9,100 bases of DNA from Ruminococcaceae bacterium UBA6416 (GCA_002438505.1 DJPI01000031.1:1-9100); one strand, 5' to 3'; counted from the first letter of the stretch, positions 1-5,741 are shown. Translations and numbers: made by a program. The notes: generated from the sequence alone by a model not told the origin.

Positions 1-237
1 TGTCACAAAACGCAGAGATAAAAAGACGCTTTTAAGTACGGCGCACTTGGAGACCGAAAGGACGATTTGCGGGGGAAAATCGGACTTCCGGCTCCGGCAC
101 GTCTACAACAAACGTACAGCTAAAACCCCCTTTTAATCGGACAAATCCGCTAATTGCTGTCTACTAGCTATGTGCTTTTCCCAATGCTTTATTTAGGCGT
201 TAGGTTGTGCCTTTTTTCGCTCGCGGATTTTTTGCGG
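1..237. other. Left-end intergenic DNA, no gene recognised
   Basis: No convincing coding region is visible. A forward frame is open from the window edge to a TAA at 134-136 (about 44 codons), but its residues match no family I recognise and an open frame of that length is not rare by chance, so it is not called as a gene. Short hairpins occur, such as CGATTT/AAATCG around 71-97. A weak terminator-like element, AGGC/GCCT followed by six T, lies near 195-217. The stretch could be the 3' region of a gene lying left of the window or plain intergenic DNA. Confidence 0.4.
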
Positions 238-298
238 AAGGGGTCAAGTTCAGCCTTTCTCAAGGCTGAATGCAAAGATGGCAAAATTCCAACCCCTT
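238..298. ncRNA. Possible folded RNA element, multibranch
   Basis: A 7-bp closing stem, AAGGGGT at 238-244 with ACCCCTT at 292-298, encloses a perfect 9-bp hairpin (TTCAGCCTT at 249-257, AAGGCTGAA at 262-270, loop TCTC) and a weak 3-bp stem (TGC 271-273 with GCA 281-283). The nested pairing is seen directly in the sequence, and the strand cannot be told from complementarity alone. I do not recognise a known riboswitch or small RNA family, and no protein gene follows at a distance that suggests cis-control. It could be a structured leader, a small RNA segment, or chance pairing. Confidence 0.3.
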
Positions 299-362
299 GC
301 AGAGCATAAAAATAAGCATCAGCTCGTACAGGGGTCGCTCGAGGCTCCCTACATTGCGCAGC

Positions 363-389
363 AAAAACCGCTTGACAAAATTCAAGCGG
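363..389 (-). terminator. Minus-strand intrinsic terminator overlapping a plus-strand -35
   Basis: Read on the minus strand, CCGCTTG (389-383) pairs perfectly with CAAGCGG (374-368) across an 8-base loop, and the stem is followed directly by TTTTT. This is a compact Rho-independent terminator. Its stem contains the -35 hexamer of the plus-strand promoter at 372-400. It would be the last stop for minus-strand transcripts from the micropeptide gene that read past the hairpin at 448-491, and such transcripts would be complementary to the whole facing small RNA. Confidence 0.55.
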
Positions 390-400
390 CTGAGTATAAT
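372..400 (+). promoter_or_regulatory. Perfect-consensus sigma-A promoter of the antisense small RNA
   Basis: TTGACA at 372-377 and TATAAT at 395-400 are separated by exactly 17 bases, the ideal vegetative promoter, with transcription expected to start near 407. No translatable gene with a ribosome binding site follows; the next strong signal is the terminator at 448-491. A consensus promoter driving a transcript of only about 85 bases is typical of abundant regulatory RNAs, including antitoxins of type I systems. Confidence 0.8.
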
Positions 401-406
401 ATAAAT

Positions 407-493
407 GTAAAAAGGCTCTGCAGAAAGCGGTGCCCTCAGTTGAAGTTAAAAAATAACCGCAGCATTTTGGGATATGGGGCGGTTATTTTTTAT
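407..493 (+). ncRNA. Candidate antisense small RNA (type I antitoxin-like)
   Basis: The predicted transcript begins about 7 bases after the -10 at 395-400 and ends in the T-run of the perfect 13-bp hairpin at 448-491, giving roughly 85 nt. It contains no start codon with a usable ribosome binding site. It converges on the 22-codon membrane-peptide gene at 500-568, so the two transcripts share at least the hairpin in antisense, and all of the RNA if the peptide mRNA runs on to the terminator at 363-389. Convergent 3'-overlapping antisense RNA is the arrangement of Gram-positive type I pairs such as txpA/RatA. The antitoxin role is inference; the promoter and terminator are seen. Confidence 0.6.
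446..493. terminator. Bidirectional terminator shared by micropeptide mRNA and antisense RNA
   Basis: AAAAAATAACCGC (448-460) and GCGGTTATTTTTT (479-491) form a perfect 13-bp stem around an 18-base loop. Each arm supplies the U-tract for one strand, so the element should stop the plus-strand small RNA from 407 and the minus-strand micropeptide mRNA, whose stop codon is only 7 bases away at 500-502. Confidence 0.8.
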
Positions 494-499
494 TGCTCG

Positions 500-568
500 T
501 TATTTTATTGCTACTATGTAACCTGTGGCTACAATGAGAAGCAGGATAATCATTGCCAAATATTCCAT
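500..568 (-). CDS. 22-residue hydrophobic membrane micropeptide, putative type I toxin
   Basis: A short gene below usual annotation cutoffs. The product starts MEYLAMIILLLIVATG and ends IVAIK: an acidic or polar N-terminus, one continuous hydrophobic segment of about 18 residues, and a lysine at the C-terminus, as in small single-pass membrane toxins of Gram-positive type I systems. The ATG at 568-566 follows a near-ideal ribosome binding site, AAGGAGGGG (582-574). That site is mirrored by CCCTCC at 602-597 on the same transcript, a 6-bp hairpin that should mask it. The TAA is followed at once by the two-way terminator at 446-493, and a consensus promoter faces it from the other side. I cannot assign it to a named family; a non-toxic regulatory membrane peptide is the main alternative. 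No clear promoter was found upstream. Confidence 0.6.
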   Translation of the reverse strand: MEYLAMIILLLIVATGYIVAIK

Positions 569-573
569 GGCAA

Positions 574-602
574 CCCCTCCTTCCTGAGCTAAACTTGGAG
601 GG
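574..602 (-). promoter_or_regulatory. Shine-Dalgarno-sequestering hairpin of the micropeptide mRNA
   Basis: On the minus strand CCCTCC (602-597) lies 16 bases upstream of GGAGGG (580-575), the core of the ribosome binding site of the 22-codon gene. The perfect 6-bp pairing would hide the site until it is opened or processed. Masked ribosome binding sites are a recurring feature of type I toxin mRNAs. Confidence 0.5.
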
Positions 603-905
603 AAGCAAGGCGCATTATGTGTGAGTTGGCGCTTGAGTTATTTTAGATAATAGATAAAAGATAATAAATAATAGATAATAGATATTTTTTCTAAATTCTA
701 ACATTTAACTTCTCCAACCAGTAACCCTAAAATCAGTACACTGAAAAACAGTACACTGAAAACCGGCCTTAATTAAATACTGATATATAAAGTACTGAAT
801 ATTAAGTACTGAAAGATACTGTACTTAAGAAATAAAAGAAAACAAAACAACTTTGCGCAATGAATTGCGCCCGGTGTTCAGAGCTTAAATAATCATCTCC
901 TGTGG
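603..905. repeat. AT-rich intergenic tract with short direct repeats
   Basis: No gene is seen in this stretch. At about 644-687 the unit AGATAAT/ATAGATA recurs in imperfect tandem. At 734-763 CAGTACACTGAAAA occurs twice with a 15-base period. At 790-813 AAGTACTGAA occurs twice with a 14-base period, and AAGTAC (804-809) and GTACTT (821-826) form an inverted pair. TACTG-type words therefore recur from 734 to 826. The minus-strand promoter of the micropeptide gene should lie in or near this tract, but I find no convincing -35/-10 pair. The repeats may be protein binding sites or slippage products. Confidence 0.5.
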
Positions 906-945
906 TTAAAAAAAGAGTTGCCGCAGAGAAACGACAACTCTTTAA
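906..945 (-). terminator. Intrinsic terminator of the korDABC operon
   Basis: Read on the minus strand, AAAGAGTTG (943-935) pairs with CAACTCTTT (920-912), extended by inner C-G pairs, and is followed by a run of T (914-908). It lies 12 bases beyond the stop codon of korC and closes the operon, separating it from the micropeptide locus. Confidence 0.85.
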
Positions 946-956
946 TATTATCTCGT

Positions 957-1499
957 TTACTGTCCTCTTCCAAGCTCAACGCCGCGCCTGAGAGCAACGG
1001 TGTTCATCTCCATAATTGAGGGAGCTTTTGAGGCAAACTTCTTTTTGAGGCTGTCAAGGAACTCGTCCTCGGTGATGATGTTCGTTGCGCCAATGAGCGC
1101 GCCGATTATTACAATGTTTGCGGCTTTCGGATTGCCGATTTCAACTGCAATATCGTCAACAGGGAGAGAAATGACGGTAACGTCATCGCGCTTGACCTCA
1201 CTTGTGACTCTGTTTGAATTGAGAAGAAGAACGCCGCCCTCTTTGAGCTGGGTCTTGAACTTTGAAAACGATTGCTCGTTCATGCAAACAAGAACGTCAC
1301 ATTTTTTTGCGAGCGGAGAAATGACTGCGTCATCGTCAATAACAACGGTGCATTTTGCGCTGCCTCCGCGCTGCTCGGGTCCGTATTCCGGAAGGAAAGT
1401 TGCATATTTTCCGCCCTCAACGGCAGCCTTTGCGGTCATCATTCCCGCGGAAACAACACCCTGTCCGCCGGAGCCTGAAAAAATTAGTGATTTTTTCAT
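957..1499 (-). CDS. korC: 2-oxoacid:ferredoxin oxidoreductase, gamma subunit
   Basis: A 180-residue cytoplasmic protein of the POR/KOR gamma family. The N-terminus carries the glycine-rich GSGGQGV motif (residues 9-15), followed by the family's EYGPEQRGG segment near residue 58. In the related enzymes this subunit helps bind coenzyme A and completes the oxidative decarboxylation of a 2-oxoacid to its acyl-CoA. Length is normal for a stand-alone gamma subunit. Its ATG overlaps the stop of the beta gene by four bases (ATGA), so translation is probably coupled. It is the last gene of the operon and is followed by a terminator at 906-945. The substrate (2-oxoglutarate, branched-chain or aryl 2-oxoacid) cannot be told from this subunit. 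Confidence 0.9.
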   Translation of the reverse strand: MKKSLIFSGSGGQGVVSAGMMTAKAAVEGGKYATFLPEYGPEQRGGSAKCTVVIDDDAVISPLAKKCDVLVCMNEQSFSKFKTQLKEGGVLLLNSNRVTSEVKRDDVTVISLPVDDIAVEIGNPKAANIVIIGALIGATNIITEDEFLDSLKKKFASKAPSIMEMNTVALRRGVELGRGQ

Positions 1500-2239
1500 T
1501 TTGTTTCAGCCTCCTTGTCCTTGTATACGCCGGGTACGAAATACGGAATTGTGTTTGTGTTCATATAATCAAGGGTCTGAAGCGGAGTCATTCCCCAGTT
1601 TGTCGGGCAGTTGGTCAAAAGCTCAATGAAGGTGAAGCCCTTTCCCGCAAGCTGAAGCTCAAAGGCTTTTTTAATACCCTTTTTTGCGTCCATAATTCCC
1701 TTGGGAGAGTTGAGCGCATATCTTGCAACAAAAACGGGAGCCTCAAGCGTTGAAATGATCTCACACATTCTCATCGGATAACCGGTCTCCTTGGGGTCGC
1801 GGCCGTATCGCGTTGTTGTTGTTTTCTGGCCGATGAGCGTTGTTGGAGCCATCTGGCCGCCGGTCATTCCGTAGGTCTGGTTGTTGGCAAAAATTACGGT
1901 GAAGTTTTCTCCCCTGTTTGCGGCGCCCATAATTTCCGCAAGACCGATTGCGGCGAGGTCGCCGTCACCCTGATAGGCAAAAACAAGCCTTTCAGGATTG
2001 GTACGCTTGAAGCCGGTTGCAACCGCCGGAGCGCGTCCGTGAGCTGCGCCAACAATGTCTCCGTCCCAATAAAGCAGGTTGAGCGTTGAGCAGCCAACAG
2101 GAACAACGTGAACACAGTTGTCTTTCTGGCCAAGCTCGTCAACGGCTTCGGCAATGATTTTTGTTGCGAGCGAGTGCATACAGCCGGGGCAGAAGCCGCT
2201 CGGCGAGCCTTTAAGGCATGAAGGTCTTTTGTATTCCAT
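1496..2239 (-). CDS. korB: 2-oxoacid:ferredoxin oxidoreductase, beta (thiamine diphosphate) subunit
   Basis: A 247-residue beta subunit that binds thiamine diphosphate and carries the proximal [4Fe-4S] cluster. The ThDP/Mg motif is visible as GDGD (residues 91-94) through NNQTYGMTGGQ (119-129). Four cysteines fit the cluster ligands: Cys17 and Cys20 in CPGC, Cys50, and Cys211 in TNCPTNW. The enzyme decarboxylates a 2-oxoacid and passes two electrons through Fe-S clusters to ferredoxin. Length is typical of the short beta subunits of four-subunit enzymes. The start overlaps the stop of the alpha gene by one base (TAATG) and the 3' end overlaps korC by four, pointing to coupled, equimolar expression. 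Confidence 0.93.
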   Translation of the reverse strand: MEYKRPSCLKGSPSGFCPGCMHSLATKIIAEAVDELGQKDNCVHVVPVGCSTLNLLYWDGDIVGAAHGRAPAVATGFKRTNPERLVFAYQGDGDLAAIGLAEIMGAANRGENFTVIFANNQTYGMTGGQMAPTTLIGQKTTTTRYGRDPKETGYPMRMCEIISTLEAPVFVARYALNSPKGIMDAKKGIKKAFELQLAGKGFTFIELLTNCPTNWGMTPLQTLDYMNTNTIPYFVPGVYKDKEAETK

Positions 2240-3312
2240 TATTTTGCACCTCCCGTAACAATCTTTTTAATTGCGTTATATGTGCTTTCATCGTCAAGGA
2301 GAATGCCGCCGGAGCGTCCATATGTATAAATCGGCGTTCTGTCCTTAACTTCAAGGGCAATATCGTCACGCATCTGAGCCGGAATTGCAAGCTCAATGTC
2401 AATGATGCCCTTAACGCGCTCAAAATCAAGGCTCTGAAGGCTTTTCTTGGGGAAGGGGTACAAGGTTATCGGGCGAATCATTCCAACCTTATAGCCCTCA
2501 TTACGCAGGCGGAGAATTGCTTCCTTTGAAACGCGCGCGGAAATTCCGTATGCAACAATGACATACTCGGCATCGTCAAGCATGAATTCCTCAACCTTAA
2601 CGTCGTTCTCCTCCCACTTTTTATAGAGCTGGCCTCTTGTTGTGTTTTCATATTCAAGCATCGCCTCGGGGTAATACGGGGTGAGCAAACGAGCCTTTCT
2701 GTGTTCACCCTCACGGCGCTTGAGATCCCAGTGCTTTGTTCCCTCGCGGTTGGCTTCCTTGAACTCCGGAAGCTCAACAAGCTCCATGATTGCGCCGAGA
2801 CAGCCGTCCATAAGGATGAGAACGGGGTTGCGGTCGCGTTCGGCGTATTCCCAGGCGTTATATGTCAAATCAACGGCCTCCTGCAAGGTTGCCGGAGCAA
2901 AAACCATCACTCTGAAGCCGCCGTGACCCATGGCCTTGGTGGCCTGGAGATAGTCCATCTGGGCCGGCTGAATTGAGCCGAGGCCGGGACCTCCGCGGCT
3001 GATGTTGACAATGACCGCCGGAAGCTTTGTGCTTGCAAGATATGAGATGCCCTCGCTCTTGAGGCTGATGCCCGGGCCGGAGGAGCTTGTCATTGCGCGG
3101 CAGCCCGAGGACGCCGCACCGTATACCATGTTGACGGAAGCGACCTCGCTTTCACCCTGAACAAAAACGCCGCCGACCTCCGGAAGTCTCCAGGAAAGAT
3201 ACTCCGGAATTTCATTCTGCGGAGTGATGGGATAGCCCGCAAAAAAGCGGCAGCCGCCTCTGACCGCAGCCTCGGCAATGGCTTCATTGCCTTTCATGAA
3301 TACCTTTGACAT
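2239..3312 (-). CDS. korA: 2-oxoacid:ferredoxin oxidoreductase, alpha subunit (KorA/VorB type)
   Basis: A 357-residue alpha subunit containing the pyrimidine-binding half of the thiamine site. The family signature YPITPQNEIPEYL begins at residue 27, and Glu54/Glu56 in QGESE lie where the glutamate that activates the cofactor is expected. The later SSSGPGISLKSEGISYL segment is also characteristic. The length, with no fused gamma domain, fits the four-subunit group often annotated as 3-methyl-2-oxobutanoate dehydrogenase VorB. The true substrate may be a branched-chain 2-oxoacid or 2-oxoglutarate, and neither is proved by sequence alone. The ATG overlaps the ferredoxin-subunit stop by one base. 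No biosynthetic neighbour in this window settles the pathway. Confidence 0.93.
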   Translation of the reverse strand: MSKVFMKGNEAIAEAAVRGGCRFFAGYPITPQNEIPEYLSWRLPEVGGVFVQGESEVASVNMVYGAASSGCRAMTSSSGPGISLKSEGISYLASTKLPAVIVNISRGGPGLGSIQPAQMDYLQATKAMGHGGFRVMVFAPATLQEAVDLTYNAWEYAERDRNPVLILMDGCLGAIMELVELPEFKEANREGTKHWDLKRREGEHRKARLLTPYYPEAMLEYENTTRGQLYKKWEENDVKVEEFMLDDAEYVIVAYGISARVSKEAILRLRNEGYKVGMIRPITLYPFPKKSLQSLDFERVKGIIDIELAIPAQMRDDIALEVKDRTPIYTYGRSGGILLDDESTYNAIKKIVTGGAK

Positions 3313-3518
3313 TACTCCGCCTCCTTTTTCAGTTCAATGGCACCTTCCGGACAGACGGTTGCGCAAATTCCGCAGGAAATGCACTTTTCGCTGTCTGTAA
3401 GATGGGGAAAGAAAAATCCTTTTTTGCTGCGCTCGGTTCCGAGCTCAAGGATGTTCTTCGGACAGAAGCGAACGCAAAAAGAACAGCCTTTGCACAGCAG
3501 CACGTTGAGGTCAATCAT
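3312..3518 (-). CDS. korD: 2-oxoacid:ferredoxin oxidoreductase, delta (2[4Fe-4S] ferredoxin) subunit
   Basis: A 68-residue bacterial-type ferredoxin subunit with two complete cluster motifs: Cys9, 12, 15 and 19 followed by Pro, and Cys46, 49, 52 and 56 followed by Pro. The CxxCxxCxxxCP pattern binds [4Fe-4S] clusters that carry electrons from the thiamine site of the beta subunit to free ferredoxin. It is the promoter-proximal gene of the operon. The ribosome binding site is unremarkable: AAAGG lies rather far upstream of the ATG at 3518-3516, although the motif-bearing N-terminus makes this start nearly certain. Its stop codon overlaps the korA start by one base. Confidence 0.93.
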   Translation of the reverse strand: MIDLNVLLCKGCSFCVRFCPKNILELGTERSKKGFFFPHLTDSEKCISCGICATVCPEGAIELKKEAE

Positions 3519-3600
3519 TAAATGACGCCTGCCTTTCTTCGTAAAAAATCCTTCCGGCCGGCAAAACGCAGGCCGTTATAACAAGTCAAAGAGCTGCGCC

Positions 3601-3629
3601 TTGACTTTTTTTGACTAATTTATTATACT
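3601..3629 (+). promoter_or_regulatory. Promoter of the TetR-family regulator gene
   Basis: TTGACT (3601-3606) and TATACT (3624-3629) are separated by 17 bases, with a start expected near 3636 and a 5' leader of about 63 bases. The -35 lies downstream of the kor start point and the -10 overlaps the kor -10, so a repressor bound here would affect both genes. Confidence 0.65.
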
Positions 3630-3651
3630 ATACACGCTGTTGAGAAGTCAA
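3622..3651 (-). promoter_or_regulatory. Promoter of the korDABC operon
   Basis: On the minus strand TTGACT (3651-3646) and a perfect TATAAT (3627-3622) are spaced by 18 bases, placing the start near 3615 and leaving a leader of roughly 100 bases before korD. The -10 overlaps the -10 of the plus-strand regulator promoter, so RNA polymerase cannot easily occupy both promoters at once. Confidence 0.75.
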
Positions 3652-3698
3652 CATACATCAGAAAATCATTTGTAACATTTCATTTCGGAGGTGATACT

Positions 3699-4325
3699 GT
3701 GGCCGAGACGGAAAAAAAGGAAAATCGCCGCGCCGCATACAGCAAAAGAGTCATCAAGGAAAGCTTCATTGAGCTTCTTGACCAAAAGCCGCTGAGCAAA
3801 ATCAGCGTTAAGGAAATCTGTGAAATGGCAGACGTCAATCGCTGCACATTTTATTCATATTTTGAAGACATCTATGACCTGCACAAAAAAATCATGCAGG
3901 AGTTTTATGATAAGCACCGTCTCATTGCAAAGCAAAGCCGCGAGAACCTCAAGCAGATGATGAAATGCGGCCGGAAAATCACCGTTGACGATGTGTATAA
4001 CCTCATGATAAAAATGCTTAACCTTATCATGGAGAATATTGAAATTTCAAAAATCATTTATAACCCGGATTCGGAAAACAAAATCCACCTTGAGCTTGGC
4101 CAAATGTATTTTGATATGCTCGTTCCGATAGGCTTTCCGACCCACTCAAAGCCGCGTGTCGAATGGCTCAAAAACGCATATACGTTCGTCACGGGCGGCT
4201 TCACGGGAACAATTTATCTCTGGATAATCCGCGGCTTCCCGGAAACGCTTGAAACAATGGCGCTGAACCTTTCGCGCCATATTTACAATGTTCTGATTGA
4301 CCCGAGAATTGACTTTGAGGGCTGA
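3699..4325 (+). CDS. TetR/AcrR-family transcriptional regulator
   Basis: A 208-residue regulator. The N-terminal DNA-binding domain spans about residues 12-66: helix 1 in SKRVIKESFIELLDQKPLSKIS, then the helix-turn-helix VKEICEMADVNRCTFYSYFEDIYDL, the standard TetR pattern. The rest is a helical ligand-binding and dimerisation domain; its segment FVTGGFTGTIYLWIIRGFPET resembles the C-terminal domain found with many clostridial TetR proteins. The start is GTG at 3699, chosen because GGAGGTGAT (3687-3695) lies at ideal spacing and the domain needs this N-terminus. It is divergent from korDABC with overlapping promoters, so control of that operon and of itself is likely. The inducer is unknown; a 2-oxoacid or acyl-CoA is a guess from context. 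Confidence 0.88.
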   Translation: MAETEKKENRRAAYSKRVIKESFIELLDQKPLSKISVKEICEMADVNRCTFYSYFEDIYDLHKKIMQEFYDKHRLIAKQSRENLKQMMKCGRKITVDDVYNLMIKMLNLIMENIEISKIIYNPDSENKIHLELGQMYFDMLVPIGFPTHSKPRVEWLKNAYTFVTGGFTGTIYLWIIRGFPETLETMALNLSRHIYNVLIDPRIDFEG

Positions 4326-4452
4326 GGAGCAAAAGGACAACGCTTTCTCCCCTTTTCAACGATTCTCAACACCTGTTAATTATCACACATGATTTATAAA
4401 GAAAAATTAAATAAATGTAAATACTGTGTTAACGTCAGCCGCAGCAAAACAA

Positions 4453-4491
4453 AAGCCGCGCACCAAAAAAGCAGGTGAGCGGCCGTTTTTT
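4453..4491. terminator. Bidirectional terminator between regulator and peptidase genes
   Basis: GCCGC (4455-4459) pairs with GCGGC (4479-4483) and CACC (4461-4464) with GGTG (4474-4477) around a 9-base loop. On the plus strand the stem is followed by TTTTTT (4486-4491), and on the minus strand by TTTTGTTTT. It sits 9 bases after the peptidase stop and about 130 bases after the regulator stop, serving both convergent genes. The rest of 4326-4452 shows nothing recognisable. Confidence 0.8.
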
Positions 4492-4499
4492 CAGCCGAA

Positions 4500-5741
4500 T
4501 CAGCCAAGACCGTTCTCATCAAAATCAAAAACGGTCTGAAGCGCAATTTCAATCGTCTTTTCAATCGTTTCCGGGCAGAGATTGTCCGCCGTGTCAAGAC
4601 GTGTGTGATAGTATCTTGCCGGAGCGGGATCCATTGCAACAAAGCTTGCGGCCTTGATGCCTGCTCTTGAAGCGGCGGCGGCATCGGTTGAGCCGAGCGG
4701 GATTGCTCCAAACGGAACGTCCTTTCCGCATTTCGCGGCGGCGTTTTTAACAAGAGTGCACGCGCCGATATCGTTTTTGACAAGGCCGTTGAGATCCTTG
4801 GTATAGATCATCATGTATTCCTCGTCACGGATGGTGTCAAAACCGGCAAAGACGGTTTCAACGCCGTCGTTTTTCATTTCCGGATGCGCCTTGAAGAACG
4901 CCTCGGAGCCGCGCAGTCCGCATTCCTCACCACCGGCAAGAAGGGCAATAACCTCCGTGTTTTCAAAGCGGATATCATTGTCCGAAAGATACTTCATCAC
5001 GGAATTTGCAATGTAGCAGCCGGAAAGGTCATCGCTGGCGCCGTCAACGTGGCGGGTCGGGTCGGTGAATTTATAAAGCGCGGCAAAGCCCGGAGCAAAA
5101 GCAAGCTGGCCGAGGGCAAGAGCCTTTTTGAGCTTTGCGTTCTTTGAGGTGAGAGAAACGGCGGTTGAGGCAATGTCATAAAGCAGACCGGCAACCGCAT
5201 AACCGGCAACAAGAACAACGCCCTTTGAGCCGAGCTTATAGGTATATGTCCACTCGGGAGCGGAATCGGTGTGGCCGGAGATGATGATTCTGCGCTTTGT
5301 TTCACCCGAGGCTTTTCTCACGGCAACGATGTTTCCGGACTCCTTCTTCGGAAAAAGCGGATCAAGCGGCTTTTTGTAAAGGCCAAATTCACCGACAACG
5401 CTTGCAAGCGTTGCACCGAGAAGCGGAACGGAAACGGCGGAGAACCTGTTCTTTTTGAACGCACCGACTATATTTGCACAAGTTGAACCGAGAAGCATTC
5501 CGCCGGCAAGCGGAACAAAGGACATGAACGCTCTCGGATGAACGGAAAAGGTTTCGCGCGTAACGATATCGGCATAGTTTTTGAGAACCTCGCCCATATA
5601 CTCCTGTGCTTTCTTTTCGTTTTCGCTTCCGCATTCACGCGGACCGATTTCGGAGCAGATGTGGGTGATGCCCCGAACGGCAAAGTCGGCATATTCACCG
5701 AGCTTTCCCCTTGCGTTTTCAAGAAGATTTTTAAAATCCAT
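4500..5741 (-). CDS. M28-family zinc peptidase with hydrophobic inserts
   Basis: A 413-residue di-zinc aminopeptidase-like protein. The M28 metal and catalytic residues are all present: His157 in GHTDS, Asp237 in GASDDLSG, Glu272 (general base) and Glu273 in GGEECGLRGS, Asp302 in GFDTIRD, and His379 in YYHTRLDT. The LGSTDAAAASRAGI segment near 349 is also typical. Unlike classic secreted members it has no N-terminal signal peptide but has hydrophobic stretches before and inside the catalytic domain (about 72-94, 101-118, 174-197 and 206-223), suggesting membrane association. It probably releases N-terminal residues from peptides; the substrate is unknown. The start is preceded by AAAGGGA. It is transcribed alone, divergent from the secreted hydrolase gene. 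Confidence 0.88.
   Translation of the reverse strand: MDFKNLLENARGKLGEYADFAVRGITHICSEIGPRECGSENEKKAQEYMGEVLKNYADIVTRETFSVHPRAFMSFVPLAGGMLLGSTCANIVGAFKKNRFSAVSVPLLGATLASVVGEFGLYKKPLDPLFPKKESGNIVAVRKASGETKRRIIISGHTDSAPEWTYTYKLGSKGVVLVAGYAVAGLLYDIASTAVSLTSKNAKLKKALALGQLAFAPGFAALYKFTDPTRHVDGASDDLSGCYIANSVMKYLSDNDIRFENTEVIALLAGGEECGLRGSEAFFKAHPEMKNDGVETVFAGFDTIRDEEYMMIYTKDLNGLVKNDIGACTLVKNAAAKCGKDVPFGAIPLGSTDAAAASRAGIKAASFVAMDPAPARYYHTRLDTADNLCPETIEKTIEIALQTVFDFDENGLG

Larger units (their letters stand above)
3583..3651. promoter_or_regulatory. Cluster of TTGACT boxes, candidate operator for the divergent regulator
   Basis: The word TTGACT or its complement occurs four times in 69 bases: AAGTCAA at 3583-3589, TTGACTT at 3601-3607, TTGACT at 3611-3616 and AAGTCAA at 3645-3651. 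The first two form a 7-bp inverted repeat with an 11-base gap, and two of the boxes are also -35 elements. TetR proteins usually bind palindromes near their own divergent promoter, so this is a reasonable operator candidate, though TTGACT also resembles a -35 consensus and may recur for that reason. Confidence 0.4.

Noticed and set aside
2..136. Forward frame open from the window edge to TAA at 134-136, possible C-terminus of a gene to the left
   Set aside because: About 44 codons with no recognisable motif; the chance of such an open frame is not small. Sequence left of the window would decide.
452..464. 13-base word AATAACCGCAGCA shared with 8701-8713
   Set aside because: One exact 13-mer match is about what is expected by chance within 9 kb, and the flanking bases differ, so it is not treated as a repeat family.
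278..592. Plus-strand reading frame of about 104 codons
   Set aside because: It has no ribosome binding site, crosses a perfect promoter and a perfect terminator hairpin, and is low-complexity near its end. The antisense micropeptide explains this DNA better.
1000..1629. Long plus-strand frames opposite korC and the end of korB
   Set aside because: They are antisense shadows of well-supported genes, without ribosome binding sites or family features.
3543..3575. Possible attenuator in the kor leader: CGGCC/GGCCG stem followed by a T-run on the minus strand
   Set aside because: Only a 5-bp stem with an 11-base loop and several bases between stem and T-run; too weak to call a terminator or riboswitch.
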